Both the position numbers and the translations under genes were made by a program. The notes under the pieces are model-generated. The model did not search any database. It was not told the origin of the DNA and was given only the letters and a program-made list of their open reading frames with translations. Below are positions 13,408-25,045 of a stretch of 64,000 nt of DNA, in pieces; the stretch's first letter is position 1; each line of letters begins with the position of its first letter. Source of the DNA: Acarospora socialis (Eukaryota > Ascomycota > Lecanoromycetes > Acarosporales > Acarosporaceae); assembly GCA_025617375.2 (NCBI GenBank), contig JAMYGW020000010.1:62001-126000 (forward strand). Direction: 5' to 3'.

Positions 13408-16400
13408 TCACTCAGCTTGGGACGGTTGGGCTGGATCGTCCACAGGCTCAGAATCGTCCTCGTGCGGCTCAAGGACCGGGTTTCCCTCTGCGTCCTTTGT
13501 CAAGAGCCCAAAGAGACTCGCCAACTCCTCAACACTGAGGGACTTCACCGTTCGGCCATCATCCATCATCACTCCCTCGACACTATGAATATCAGCATGG
13601 CACAGTGATTGGGCGCTTATAGGTGGAACCGTACACCCTCAACTTGTCATCTTGCATCTTTAGCAAACGATCATCCACCGTGTTCCTCACAACAAGTCGA
13701 GTGAGTTGGCTCTCTTTGTGCTGCCCAATCCTGTGTCATGTCAGCGTGTCCCACCTCTTTACAATGGCGAGGACTTACCTAAAGACTCGTCCAAACGCCT
13801 GGAGTTCGACGCTGTGATTCCACCAGAGATCGACAGAGATGACCCTGTTTGCCATGGTCAAATTTAGGCCTTGGCCACCACATTTTAGTCCAGCGATCAT
13901 GATCCGAAGTTCGGAGTCTTGAGCCCCAAAATCTTGAACGGCTTTGTGACGAGCTTGCGGCGTCATGTCTCCAGTGTACTTGAGAGTGATGAGTTCACAT
14001 CCTTTCAGCGCTAGAAATGGGAGATCTTACCAGAACATGTGGCCATCCTTCGGCTTCGCATATCTTGGCAATGATCTTAGCCCTATTGTCTGTAAGCCGT
14101 AAGAACGTGTGACTAGTGTCCGGGGCATATACATCAGATGAAATTGAGTAAAAACGACAATCTTGTCGTCCGGTGCCTCTTGTTGCCATTGCAGCACTTG
14201 TTGTTTCAATGCGACCGTTTTCGCTGAGGGCAACATTTCCCCGGGCGCATCCAACCAAGGATCATATGAACGTTTCTCTCCTTTGCGGCGACGCCTTCCT
14301 TCAGTCTGGTTTTCTTCTCCCGCAGAGGGAGGAGAGGGGACATCAAGCTTTGCCCTGAGTTCTTCGAAAGGAATAGCGCTGCCAAAAGCTGTATTGCAAA
14401 TAGGACACTCTGTGGAATTGAATTGCGCTGCGGCTTTATTGCATTCCGTCTGAATACACTGTCGACAGAAAACATGTCTGCAATCCGTGATGATTGGGTC
14501 ATCTGCGACATCGGCACAGATCCCACAGATACAACGAGATAGCAGCTCCCTCTCGTCCAAGGTTGACAGGTACTTAGCAAAGTCGAATGTATTCCCAAAG
14601 TTAGATTTCCCAAAGTTGATGCCTCCATCAGAATCTAAGGATGCTGCAGGCGTGTTAACGTCCGGAGTTCTCCCTTGACTTGCCTCTTTGTCCGCGCCGG
14701 CATCTTTTAACCAGAGACCGATTCGATCGTATAATGGCCGCTTCTCCGTATTTGCGGTTGCAAGTCTGGCTTCTAGGTTCCGAAGGTCCTCAAGAGTGAA
14801 GATGTCCTTGATCGTTTGACCTGATCAAGGTTATGTGGAGTGCCCAGGACAAGTGACAGTCTTACTTACGAAGAAGGAATGGATGAGCCGTGCATTGTCG
14901 AAGCCGGAGAAGCTTTACTACTACATTTCGGTAGTTTTTCTGCGCTGTGCCAGCCTCGAAGTAACTAACGGTGAGATTAGCGGACTGCAAAACGCCACAT
15001 CACATGTAGTGTACTAACCTGTTGAAGTCTCTACGGAACCTATCCTCAAGGATCTGGTAAAGGGCTCGTTCCTCCTTGCTAAAGTCGATTTTCTTGACTT
15101 CTGCATGAGTTTTGGGTAGTTCAACAATGGGTCTATCGAATATCTTGTCCTGGAGAGTTCTTCTAATCATCATGTAGGACAAGAGTGACAGGATACGTTG
15201 CTGGCACTCTTCCGATCTTGGATCACAATATTCCTTCTTGAACGTGGGAAAGTTTGCAGCGTAGTTCACCGATAGGAAACGGAAGTACTTTGAGTAATCA
15301 GCCATGACAAGCACCGGAACAGCTTATAGCATGGATATGATATACCGGATAAAGTTCCTCGAGACGACTAAAGGATTGAGTCAGTTACGAAATGTTTCTT
15401 CGAAAATCGAGGTACTTACTTCAAGATTGGTGTCCCCGTTAGGGCCCATCGTAGGCTGTTGGTCAGCAGAATGGACATTGAGGACAGTTGGAATATTCTC
15501 ACTCAGCTTCGAGATTTACACAAGCTATGCTTGTACGGCTTTTATAATTCCTGATTATGTGCGCTTCGTCGAGTACCTGTAGAAGTCAACGCCTTCTGTC
15601 GCTTTCGATCTATCGCAAACGTCTGAACTCACTACACGGTAGAATTTCAAGCGGTGAAGTACTCCACGGGTTTCCCAATTTTTCTTGCTCCAATCTGGAA
15701 CCTACTCAGACCTTAGAAATCGAGTAGTTGAAAGAGTCAAATAGACTTACGGTGCTCGCAGTCAAGGTCTCCATCTCCTCCTGGTCAGGCCAAGGATCTA
15801 CAAGGATATAAGCAGCAAAACCTTCTGTGGCTAGTTTACAACACTTACAGCTGTTCATGACCTCTGCGTAGCTCGTAACTGTCCAATGTTAGTACCAGAG
15901 GATTGAAACGTTTAGATGTGGCTTATTCTTACTGAGTATGTCACAGTCTCGTAAAATCTCAAGGGAGATTTCCTTGATAGCTTTGTAATGCATGATTTTC
16001 TTGAAGATCTCAGGTTCGACATGCCGTGCAATCTCTTCCTGCCACTGCCGGATAACACCACTTGGCACAACTAGTAGAGTGATTTTTGAAACACTTGCTT
16101 CTTGTGCAGTGGGAGGGTTGCCAACCATAGTGGCACTGGTTTATGTCAGACCAGCGTGTGTCAACGAAAGGTTCACTCACAGCATTTGCAGCGTTTTGCC
16201 CAAGCCCATAGCGTCTGCTAGCAGGCCCCCGAATGGTCTAACGCTACCGCACTCTCGGCCGACCTTCACAAACTTAGTGTACCGTCCACGCGCAATCATC
16301 AAAACAGTGAAGTCTTACCATGAAGTCCGCTCCGAGAAGTTGATGGTGATACAAGGGACTACGCATGCCCTGTAGACGAAGTATCAGACCCGTGTTCAGA

Positions 16401-18404
16401 AGGCTGGTAAGTGAAACTATCACCTTGAGTCTCCATTTACCCTCATCCGCCACGACTTTCCCAAAACCGAAATTTCTGGAAGCCTGAAGCAGATCTTTCC
16501 TATCATTTGTGACATGACGCTTATGCTCTGTTGGTACAGAGGCTATCAGCTCTTTTAGCATGCGATCTTTATTTTTCTTTTCTCCAATAATCGGCGCTTC
16601 TCCTAAGTCGCCTTGGGCTATTCGATCTCGCATCGCGTTGTTATGCAGAAGATCCATAAGCAATGCTGAGCCATCTCCAGACGTTCCGTACCCGCCAGTC
16701 GCGCGTTTCGCGGTCTTCTTTTTCTCGGAAACCTTGACTGGCTTTGGTTGTGAGGCTTTGCTGGATTTGGTACTCTTTCCCGCCTTGGTCTTAGCCTTCG
16801 AGATTCCTGAAGCTTTGGGGACTTTGACCTTGCTTCGATTTTTCTGATGCGCCTCCTTTGCAGTCTTAGCCACACTGGACCGCTTCTTCTTGGGCTTTTT
16901 CTTTTCTGAATCTCCGTTAGTCTCCTTTGTCATAGCCATAAGCAGGTCCTGTGCGACGCGCTCTTCCTCGGCGATAGGACGCTGCTGCTCCGCTTCTGGC
17001 GTCTGTCCGGGAGAACCATTGGTCTCTTTCGCTGCAATACCACCGTCCGGGTTTTCGACCGTATTGTCAAAGTCAAGATGATACTCTGCAGGATTTTGAT
17101 TGCTGGAATACTGTTGAGATGCATCACGCGCTAGTTTTCGCTTTTTGTGCTCGTTGCCGTCCTCGGGGACAAACAGACTATTGTTGTTACCAGGATCCTC
17201 CTGCCTGTAACAGGTTTAGCTATATTAGACACCAATGCAGAAGTAGAACTACACACATGACATCAATACGATACCTTCTGTTACGGATAGCCAGTTTCTT
17301 CTCTGCGTTAATCAGCTCGATTTCCTCTCGTAGCACGGATTGGTTCTTTTTGGCTTTCCCGGCAATTTTCCTTTTCAGCTTGGAGATACTATCACTGGTT
17401 TCAGCAGCTAGACATCGTTAAGGAGAGTTAGGAGAAACTCACATCACGGAGTTAACAGAGTCGTCAGAATCATCCATCTCTTCATTCATCCACGCATTTT
17501 CGTCTGTGGACGCTGCAACAGCAGCTTCCTTAACCGCATTGACAACTCCTGAGCCGACATGGCCCTGGCCTGCTGTGCCTTTGAACACCGCGCCTGCTCC
17601 ACCTGTCACGAGTTTTGGGTTGAATAGCTTCGCAAGTGTCTGTTGCGCTTGCTTCAATTTCTCTAACTGCGGCTTAGTATGTTTCTGTCGCGCAGTCCGC
17701 AAGATGCTATTGCCCATGTCAATAGTATCTGTACGAGAGGCTAGATGATTTGCTGTAGGATCGCTTGATTGATGTTGGACAGCGTCGATGACTATAGGTC
17801 GATTCCCCGACTTTGGCTCGACCATATCTTCGTCGTCGGGTATGACGATGGGTTCTTCTGGACCGTTGCTTGTTATGAAACAAGTATCCTCATTCTGTTC
17901 CTCCATCTCAACTACCGGAGAGTTACTGCCATTTTTCTTAGCGGAGTGTGCGTGATTGAAGTTCTGTAAGCCTTGTACATGCGCTCTATGATCCTGAGAG
18001 TTTGTTATAGCAGGAGATGTAACTTCTAGAGGACGTGTTGATTCTTGTGAGCGCTGGGTTGGACTTGGACCTTGAGAAGTCTGAGGAGACTCGGCACGGT
18101 CTCGAAGCGGAGAAGTATGCTGGACGGACCCACGGTCATTCTCCACGGTCTCGTGGATACTTGCTTCGCGGTCTTCACTAATGTGGGGTGCTTGATAATT
18201 TGACTGCTCTCCAGCGTTCGACGTGGATACTGGTGAAGCTTCTTCTAGCATGGAGTAAGGGTCATAGTCGACGTCGATATCCTCGCGCCCGACATCGTTG
18301 CTGTCATCGATCTGAGTACCCAGATCGTTCTCCAGCGCGTAGTTCTGCAAGACACTAGCATTCTCGTCATAATCCCCTACGGGTGTATCTTCTTCGGAAG
18401 ACAT
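13408..18404 (-). CDS. SNF2-family ATPase with internal RING finger (Rad5/Rad16/Uls1-like)
   Basis: This is a nuclear DNA-translocating ATPase with a putative E3 ubiquitin or SUMO-targeted ligase finger. I could assemble 19 in-phase exons (about 1361 residues): 17443-18404, 17275-17394, 16424-17204, 16319-16369, 16181-16263, 15933-16135, 15849-15878, 15751-15830, 15633-15701, 15503-15576, 15420-15455, 15346-15367, 15019-15287, 14870-14964, 14133-14820, 14031-14082, 13779-13978, 13635-13730 and 13408-13582. An acidic, disordered N-terminal third with Lys-rich NLS-like runs (HKKRKLAR) precedes motif I (GGLLADAMGLGKTLQML, near residue 655), DEAH motif II (VLDEAHIIRN, near 795), WALTGTPIL, a C3HC4 RING (near 1050-1095, CICGICADV to CPICNTAF), and helicase-C motifs (GGQGLNL, QAFGRVFRIGQ). 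No HIRAN domain is visible, which argues against Rad5 proper; Rad16-, Uls1- or Rrp1/Rrp2-like is preferred. Confidence 0.9.
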
Positions 18405-21210
18405 GATGTCGATATACTATCGGCGGGCTGACGAGTAGGGTTTGACGTTCGACGAAGAACTCTAATACTCAACGTTAGTCTCACAGATGAGCAGCCCACG
18501 ACACCGGAAGGCTAGCATAGAAGTGCTGGTCTGAGTGATGTTGATCAAGAAAGATTGGAAAGTCCAGGTACTGTAAAGACCCGCCAAAACCGGATCTACC
18601 GTCGGAGTGGCAAAAGGTAAGAGAGTCGGTGATACTGGCAGGTAGATAGTATGATCCAATCTCGGAAGAGCAGGACCAACTGACACCAGGTGAAAACCTA
18701 CCTCTGCACGGCAATGAGCGAACGGAAAGTCAAGAATATAAGGTCACGAAGAAGAAGACCGAGAGTTGTGTAACTGCTCCCAAGGGGTCTGAGCTCAGAC
18801 GAATAACTGATTGAGGCAGCAAATTCAAGCATTCAAGAAAGGACCTTGTATGATAATGGGAGGCTGGCGCACTGAGAGTGAAGAGATAAAGTAGAGTAAA
18901 CAGCCCGATGATAGAAGACGACCAGCAACAAGAAGGTAATGAGTTGGAGATGAAGGTAATCTATGCTCGGAAATGCAGATGCCAACCAAATCATTTGCGG
19001 TATCTGTTGCTAGCGTACCTTCGGGAGCAAAGCGTGTTTGAGTATAAGATGGTAAGGTTGCTAGCAGTTGTAGATACCAAAATGATGCACCCGTTGCAAG
19101 AAAGCTAAAAGAAGATTTCTCTGACTCGGAGAGAAAGGAAGTGTGAAGGATATGAACAGGAGAGTCTTAATGTGTGTTGGGTGCCGTCCGTAGTGGCCAA
19201 TAGACGGCTTCGCAGTAGTTATGAACCTCCAATGTGTCAGACCTGAGGAGAGTTAGGCTTCGAAGGACGCGTATACCAAGGATTTGATGAGATCGAATGA
19301 TGGTGTGGTACATGCACCTGAAGAGACTACCAGCCTGGCTGATTGAAAGAGGTAGAGGATGTCACAGCTCCGGCGGGCGCTGAATATGAGTGATATGTGG
19401 ATAGAAGAGAAAGAAATTTGCCGATCAAAGAAGGGTATAGAGTATGGTAGTTGCATTCACTGAAAGGGGTTACCCTAGGTGCTCTTGGCGGGGACCGGAC
19501 GTTCCCAGGTTGATGAAAGGTCTCGCTCGTGAGAAGTGTAGTGAGAGTTTAAGCGGTAGATAGAGCGGCGGGGAAAATGTGTATGCTGTAGATTGATATG
19601 TAGAGTAATGAGGGAAAGTCTCTCTCGAGAGAACAGGGATTCGAGAAATGTAGAAGGTCTTTGAAGGATAGGACTGGAGGATATGAAACCCAACGTTGTA
19701 TATCACAGTGTCTGCTTCCGCTAGTGATCAGTTCCGTTCAGGAGCACATCAGAAGCTACCCTTTACCAGCATAGCGAGCAGGTATGAAGTAGATACGGCT
19801 CGCTACCCGGGCTCGATCAAGGTCTTGAACTGTGAGGAGAGTAGAATAAAAGATAACAACTTCAGCTGAACTCGGGGCGCCATATATCTGCCATATGCGG
19901 CCAGGGAACTCTCGGGAAAAGAAGAGTGCAGCCGGATCTAGAGGAGAACTGCTTGGAGCGACTGAACGTCACCATCGAAGGCGTCAAGGGACGTTGTCCG
20001 ATGCACTCCTTTGGCGGAGCCAAGACAACGATGCCGGTGCCAATCCCCTCTTCTAATTTGCAGGCAACATTGCGGTCACGGTTAGCCCGAGTAGAACTCC
20101 ACGCTGCTCTTTCATCAGTTCTTTGATGGTATGCAAGTCCTATTGGAGGAGCAGCAATCATTGATGTGGTCTGACCACGGGTTTGGCGACGAGGTAAGGC
20201 ATCCAAAATCGCATAATGATACCATATCCTCGTCTTTGAGATGGTCTAATTTGCACAAGGACATCTCGACACATTCGCTGTTCCAACAACTCTTGAGAGA
20301 ATATCATAGACTCGATCTGATGTTGAACCCCGGGGTTGTGGTCCGCAAAACTGTAGGATGGCAGTCCTTCGGGTCACACCGCTAGGCTTAAGCGCTGCCG
20401 TTCCATCAAAGTGTATATGATACGGAGTATCTTCTACACAGATAAGCATCTCCTTGAGGCCCAAACTGTCAGAGAACTGTGGATGGCGTCATGGATAGTA
20501 AGAAAGCTTGGACCGATTGGGATGCTTGATGGGACGTTAGCACCATGTTGTGCGCCGAACATGAATCGCCTCTTGCTGAGCGATTCAAATCGAAGACCAG
20601 TTCTCATGACCCGATACTGCACTTCTGACATGGATATCCGTAGCTCTGGTAGAACTTTACCGGTGAAGAATTGTAGGCAAGTAGTGTGGATACAGTGATG
20701 TTTTACGGGCGCTACAAGGGTCCGCAAGCGCAAGTTTATCTACTCCAAAGCTGGAGGGCCCGGAGTACTTAGACGCGACAACAAATATCACTGCTCAGGG
20801 AGATGTTGTAAGCAGTACTGTTAATAATGTAAAGCTTCTAGTGTACAGATTTGCTAACCAAGCAGATAGACATACTCTCCAAGTAGATCAGCCATTGAGA
20901 GAGATGATCTGAAAGTATGAAATGGCCGCAAAGGCCGAGGTATCGACTTCGAACAATTCCGAGTCTTTCAGTAAACACCGAGAACTATGGCAACTTTCCT
21001 AAGTCCGAAAACTCCAGTTCAGGTGTCTTCAAATACCAATACAACCAGCTTCAGGAGCGGGTATAGAAGGTCGAGATCAAGAAGATTCGTCATGGCAGTC
21101 GTAGGTGATCCGGTAGAGGTCAACGATAAGGGGGCGCGGTTCGAGACACAAAAGCCAAGGACCAATTTCGCCGTATATCACCCATCTCGTTGCATTAGGA
21201 CCGACGCCCG
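18405..21210. other. Intergenic, no firm gene
   Basis: This 2.8-kb stretch lies between two minus-strand genes. Minus-strand open frames at 20246-20464, 20434-20733 and 19862-20206 look mildly protein-like, but they carry no motif I recognise and no convincing splice sites joining them. One TACGGAGTA motif lies at 20421-20429. Confidence 0.5.
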
Positions 21211-23268
21211 TCACGCAACCTCGCCAACAGCAGGATAGAACCTAAAGTGTATCAGTTATCATATCGCAAAAGCCTATGTAAAATCATACCATGCAGCAAT
21301 AGCGATGATCAAATATAAGGTCATTAGCAGTACGCCTTCGAGCCTGAGTAACCGGTCAGCAACACGTCCCGCTACATCTCTGACGGAAGACCAACCAGTG
21401 CGATTTTCCGTCTTGAATCAGGTAGTTTACTGGCAAAACATTAGCCTAAGTACTTCCGATATGCTCCACGAACCCTTTTGTCTTACCCAGTAACACTGCA
21501 ACAAAGAGGACGGCAATCTGAAAGCCATCGAAAAAGAGTGTCATCTCTTCGATATGCATGATCCACCCAAGGACAACGACGAAAGGTATGACCAAAAGAG
21601 CGATCTGCATACTGGATCCTACCGCGACGCCGATAGCCAGGTCCATTTTATCTTTACAAGCGACAGTGACTGCCGTTGCGTGTTCCGCGGCATTTCCTAC
21701 GATAGGTAACAGAATTAGACCAACGAAAGTTTTAGAGATTCCTCCTTCTTTGGTTAAGGCGTCGATACTGTCAACCATGAATTCCGCGCAGATAGCGACT
21801 AAAGCGGTCGACGCAGCAAGCGTAAAGACAGCGACCCAGATACTCAGTTGGGGTTCCTCGGCGTCGTCGGGTTCGTGTACCGGGGTTTCTTGGGCGCTTT
21901 GCCCTCCCATCGTAGCCGAGAGGCCAGCACCTATCTGCGCAATGCCTTTCTTCGCATCACCATCTTCGACCTTTGTCCGCCTCTTCTCGACCTTTTGACT
22001 GGGTTTGTTGTACATATCGCTATGTGACTTCAGTTGGAAGAAAAGGTATGCTCCATACACGAGTAACAGGAGTACCGCAGTGCCGCGCGACAATTCAGTA
22101 ATCCCGCTGTTCCCGGCTATAGTGAAAGCGAAAGGTGAGTGTAGTCCTTAAAGTGGCAGGACTTGGAAGCTTACCACTCGACCAGGAGTGAAACGCCGTC
22201 GGAATGATCAGACTGCCGACTGCCAGTGCCAACAGACTAGAAGCTGTTTGCGCGACCGTCACGTTGAAGAACTGCTCGATTCGATTCAAACCGCCAAAGA
22301 AGAAGCACATCCCCATGACTAGCAGCAGATTGGACAGGATACTTCCAATCAATGATGTCTGGACAATCAAGACTTCCTTCTTAACAAGGGCGATGATAGA
22401 GACTATGAGCTCGACCGCGTTGCTGTGTTACCGTGTTAACATCACGATCCACACCAACGGACGGATCCATACTGACCCGAAAGATGCATTCAGAAGACCG
22501 CCAATGGTTTCTCCTGTACGTAACGCAATCTCCTCGGTCGCGTAGCTAAGCAGGCCTGCCAAGGGGATGATCGCAATGAAATTGACCACGAAGATAATCA
22601 CTGGATTGACGTGCGCGAAGTTGAGCGCGATCCCGACTGGAACAGCCACAAGCAGGATATTGATCCAAGAGTTCAGTAAGGTTGCTTTCAACTGTCCAAC
22701 AAAAGTGAATTTTTGCTTGTTCTTCTTGGAATTGGACGTTGTTGTCCGCTCTGCTTCGTCCTCCTTGCTTTTCTTGCCGAATCTCGCCAGCAGCCCCTTC
22801 CGCTTTCTCGGGTGGTTGTCATTGCCAGTGTCGTCGGCTGTAACGGTCTCGCTTGTTCCAGGGGTGGAGTGGTGACCCGGGTGATCCAGCGCTGCACCAG
22901 GAGATGGTCCAGTCGTGCCTGCTGAGCCTGGGGGCATGGTACTTGCGTGTACCGGACTAGGGTAGTCCTTCTCGATTTGCCTCCACCGATCTGTCTCCAC
23001 TGTTGGTGTAAGACAGGTTTCCGAGTGACCAACACCCCTATGCATGCCAGCCTCCTCATCTGCACCAATATGATATTGACTCTTTGACCGCACCTTCCGG
23101 AACGGATTCCAAGTAGGTGGCTCGCCATACCAGGCTGTATACCTAGCTTCAGAGCGATACCGATCTATTGGGAAACTTGTAAGCTACGCGATGAAGGTGT
23201 GAAACCGCGTAATGACGGAGAATCAACCCAGAGATATTGAGCTCGTTATGAAATAAACACGTACGCAT
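21211..23268 (-). CDS. vcx1: Vacuolar Ca2+/H+ exchanger (CAX/VCX1-like)
   Basis: This is a cation/proton antiporter of the CaCA superfamily that loads Ca2+ into the vacuole. Seven exons fit in phase: 23265-23268, 22477-23164, 22175-22422, 21487-22116, 21396-21429, 21290-21343 and 21211-21241, giving about 562 residues. The cytosolic N-terminus is long and polar. It is followed by about eleven membrane spans with the two signature alpha repeats: [18 protein letters not shown] with [12 protein letters not shown], and [19 protein letters not shown] with [14 protein letters not shown]. An acidic linker lies between the halves. The C-terminus reads [39 protein letters not shown] across two tiny exons. 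The first exon of only four bases (ATGC, 23265-23268) is an inference; all later joins are well supported. It is divergent from IML1. Confidence 0.9.
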
Positions 23269-24451
23269 CCTGCCGATAGTTGGTCAAGTCCACGGAACGA
23301 GTACGGAGTTCGGAATAACGTCGCCTTGAATCCACTGTGTAGCCTCATTCGTTAGCCACATCAGAACATAAGGTAGTGACGTGAGAAAATCGTACAAGTG
23401 TGGTGTGGCGATGAACGGCTATTGTCGTGGTGGCCGGAAAAGGGAACGGACCTAATCTTTATGCGCTCAGTTTCCACTCAGCCTTATGTCAATGGAGCCA
23501 CAACTCGCAGCAGTGAAAGATGTCTTGTCGCACCCTGACAACTGGCTGAATCGCCTTTCCGCGTGGTTCTTATTTAGTTCAGAGAGTTGATTGCTTTGGT
23601 GATAGAGGTCGTGGTCTACTACGAGTAGAATAGTTATAGTCAGTCAGCCACAGCGCCACGCTTTCACAGCCTCAGGCCAGTTCGTGGCCCTGCAGGATTC
23701 ACCCACATGAGTTTAGCTGCGCAAATGGCTGAGAGCGGCCGTGGTTGGAGCCGTCAGAGAAAGTAGGAAAATGGGTGGTACCTTGTAGTTGCAGCTTAGG
23801 AATTCACAAGACGGCGGTGGAAGCCATATGTAAGGGAAAGAACACGGAAATTATAAAGGGAAGAAAGGTGACGCAAACAGGAATTGAGTCTCTTGGCAAT
23901 TGAGCTTGTCGCAGGTTAAGCAACAAGATTGTGGACGTCAGGATACCGCTTGCTGCGCTGGCGTGCTTGGCACTCTGAACTTCCAGGACAGAGAGACCAG
24001 TATCAATCTATCATCGCGACTGTACTCTGTACGGAGGTATAGGCTCCGTGGATGTAGATCTTGTTACCGTACCTTGCCCGGATGACCAAATAATGGGACC
24101 AGTTAAGTTAACCTCAGGGAGAGTCGCTCTACGGTTAACGGATACTCTGCGGTACCGTGGCAACCCCAGCTTCAATAATGTCATCATTGCGCATGAAATC
24201 CCGCCTGCGTGTATGAACTCCCAACTTTTTACCGGTAACTCTCCGCGGGTGCAAACAGTACGAGTACAGATCTCATCCATTGGTGAAGATGCTATAACAT
24301 AACTGACGTCTTGATGAGCATAAACGTCAAGAAGCACCAGTTGTACGAGTACCTAGGTAGGTCAGAGGCCCTTATGCCTGTAATCTTACGTACGGGGTAC
24401 AGATCTGCTGCGATGATACAACTAGGTACCTATCTTACCTCATACGTTGTA

Positions 24452-24480
24452 CGGAGGTGTGGCCCACTAGTTATGCCGCA
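24452..24480 (+). repeat. Left terminal inverted repeat of MITE-like element
   Basis: The arm begins CGGAGGTGTGGCCCACTAGT. Compared with the reverse complement of the right arm it has three mismatches in 29 bases. Similarity continues inward to 24500, including CTGACTAAG at 24492-24500. Confidence 0.8.
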
Positions 24481-24715
24481 GCGCTAAAATGCTGACTAAG
24501 ATCTCCCTACTTTCCGTTCTTCATGCTCAAGCATCTCACTTGACTTCCAGTTAAAGAAATTCTTTCTTATTACTTTATCTTATTTGAAACATTAAAGAAT
24601 AGATATAATTCATAAAAGTAAATATATAAATGTAGAATCGCAAAAGTTGTATCGCTCACACCAGATTTATTACAGCTGATGAAGATCTCAGACTGCTTAG
24701 TCAGAATTCAGTGGG

Positions 24716-24744
24716 TGCGGCACTACTAGTGGGCTACACCTCCG
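24716..24744 (-). repeat. Right terminal inverted repeat of MITE-like element
   Basis: Read on the minus strand the arm begins CGGAGGTGTAGCCCACTAGT. The inner matching block CTTAGTCAG is at 24696-24704, at the same 12-base offset as in the left arm. Confidence 0.8.
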
Positions 24745-25045
24745 TACATGGTAGTAACCTCGGAAATGTGCTCCGTACCTTGGTTTCTCGTGACGCAGCT
24801 AAAGTCTCACTGTAGATCGATCGGAGTAACATATGACCGCTCCGCAGACAAACCCCTTTTTGCTTATTCGAATCGGTACGGGTTAGCGCCAGTACATGAT
24901 TCAAGCATCTCAATGCCGACCAACGTTATTCAGTCGCTCTTGGATCCAATACCTTCCTAATGTCTTCTGGTGCCAAGGAGAGCAGCTGGGGGACCCGCTC
25001 TGGGTTCTACGCCGCCGTTTGGTTTCTCAAGCATGGACACCGGTG

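Larger units (their letters stand above)
24450..24746. mobile_element. MITE-like non-autonomous element with terminal inverted repeats
   Basis: An AT-rich segment of about 293 bp is bounded by inverted repeats starting CGGAGGTGT and flanked on each side by TA (24450-24451 and 24745-24746), the duplication expected of Tc1/mariner-type insertion. The outer 29 bp of the arms match at 26 positions, and a further identical 9-bp block (CTGACTAAG) lies at the same distance inside each arm. It encodes no protein. This is a small non-autonomous DNA transposon by structure; the superfamily is inferred from the TA flanks only. Confidence 0.75.
23269..25045. other. Divergent intergenic region between VCX1-like gene and IML1
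   Basis: Both flanking genes are transcribed away from this region, so it should contain both promoters. Apart from the MITE-like element at 24450-24746, it holds a 6-bp-arm hairpin built from ACGGAG/CTCCGT (24031-24049) and several TACGGAG-type motifs. No gene is supported. Confidence 0.6.

Noticed and set aside
20240-20735. Two overlapping minus-strand frames that look somewhat protein-like
   Set aside because: They are in different frames with no good splice sites between them and no family I know; a degraded gene is possible but not supportable.
21430-21486. In-frame end VEHIGST of the exchanger exon as a real C-terminus
   Set aside because: The GTAAGA donor at 21486 and the downstream [12 protein letters not shown] exon fit the family, so the read-through end is intronic.
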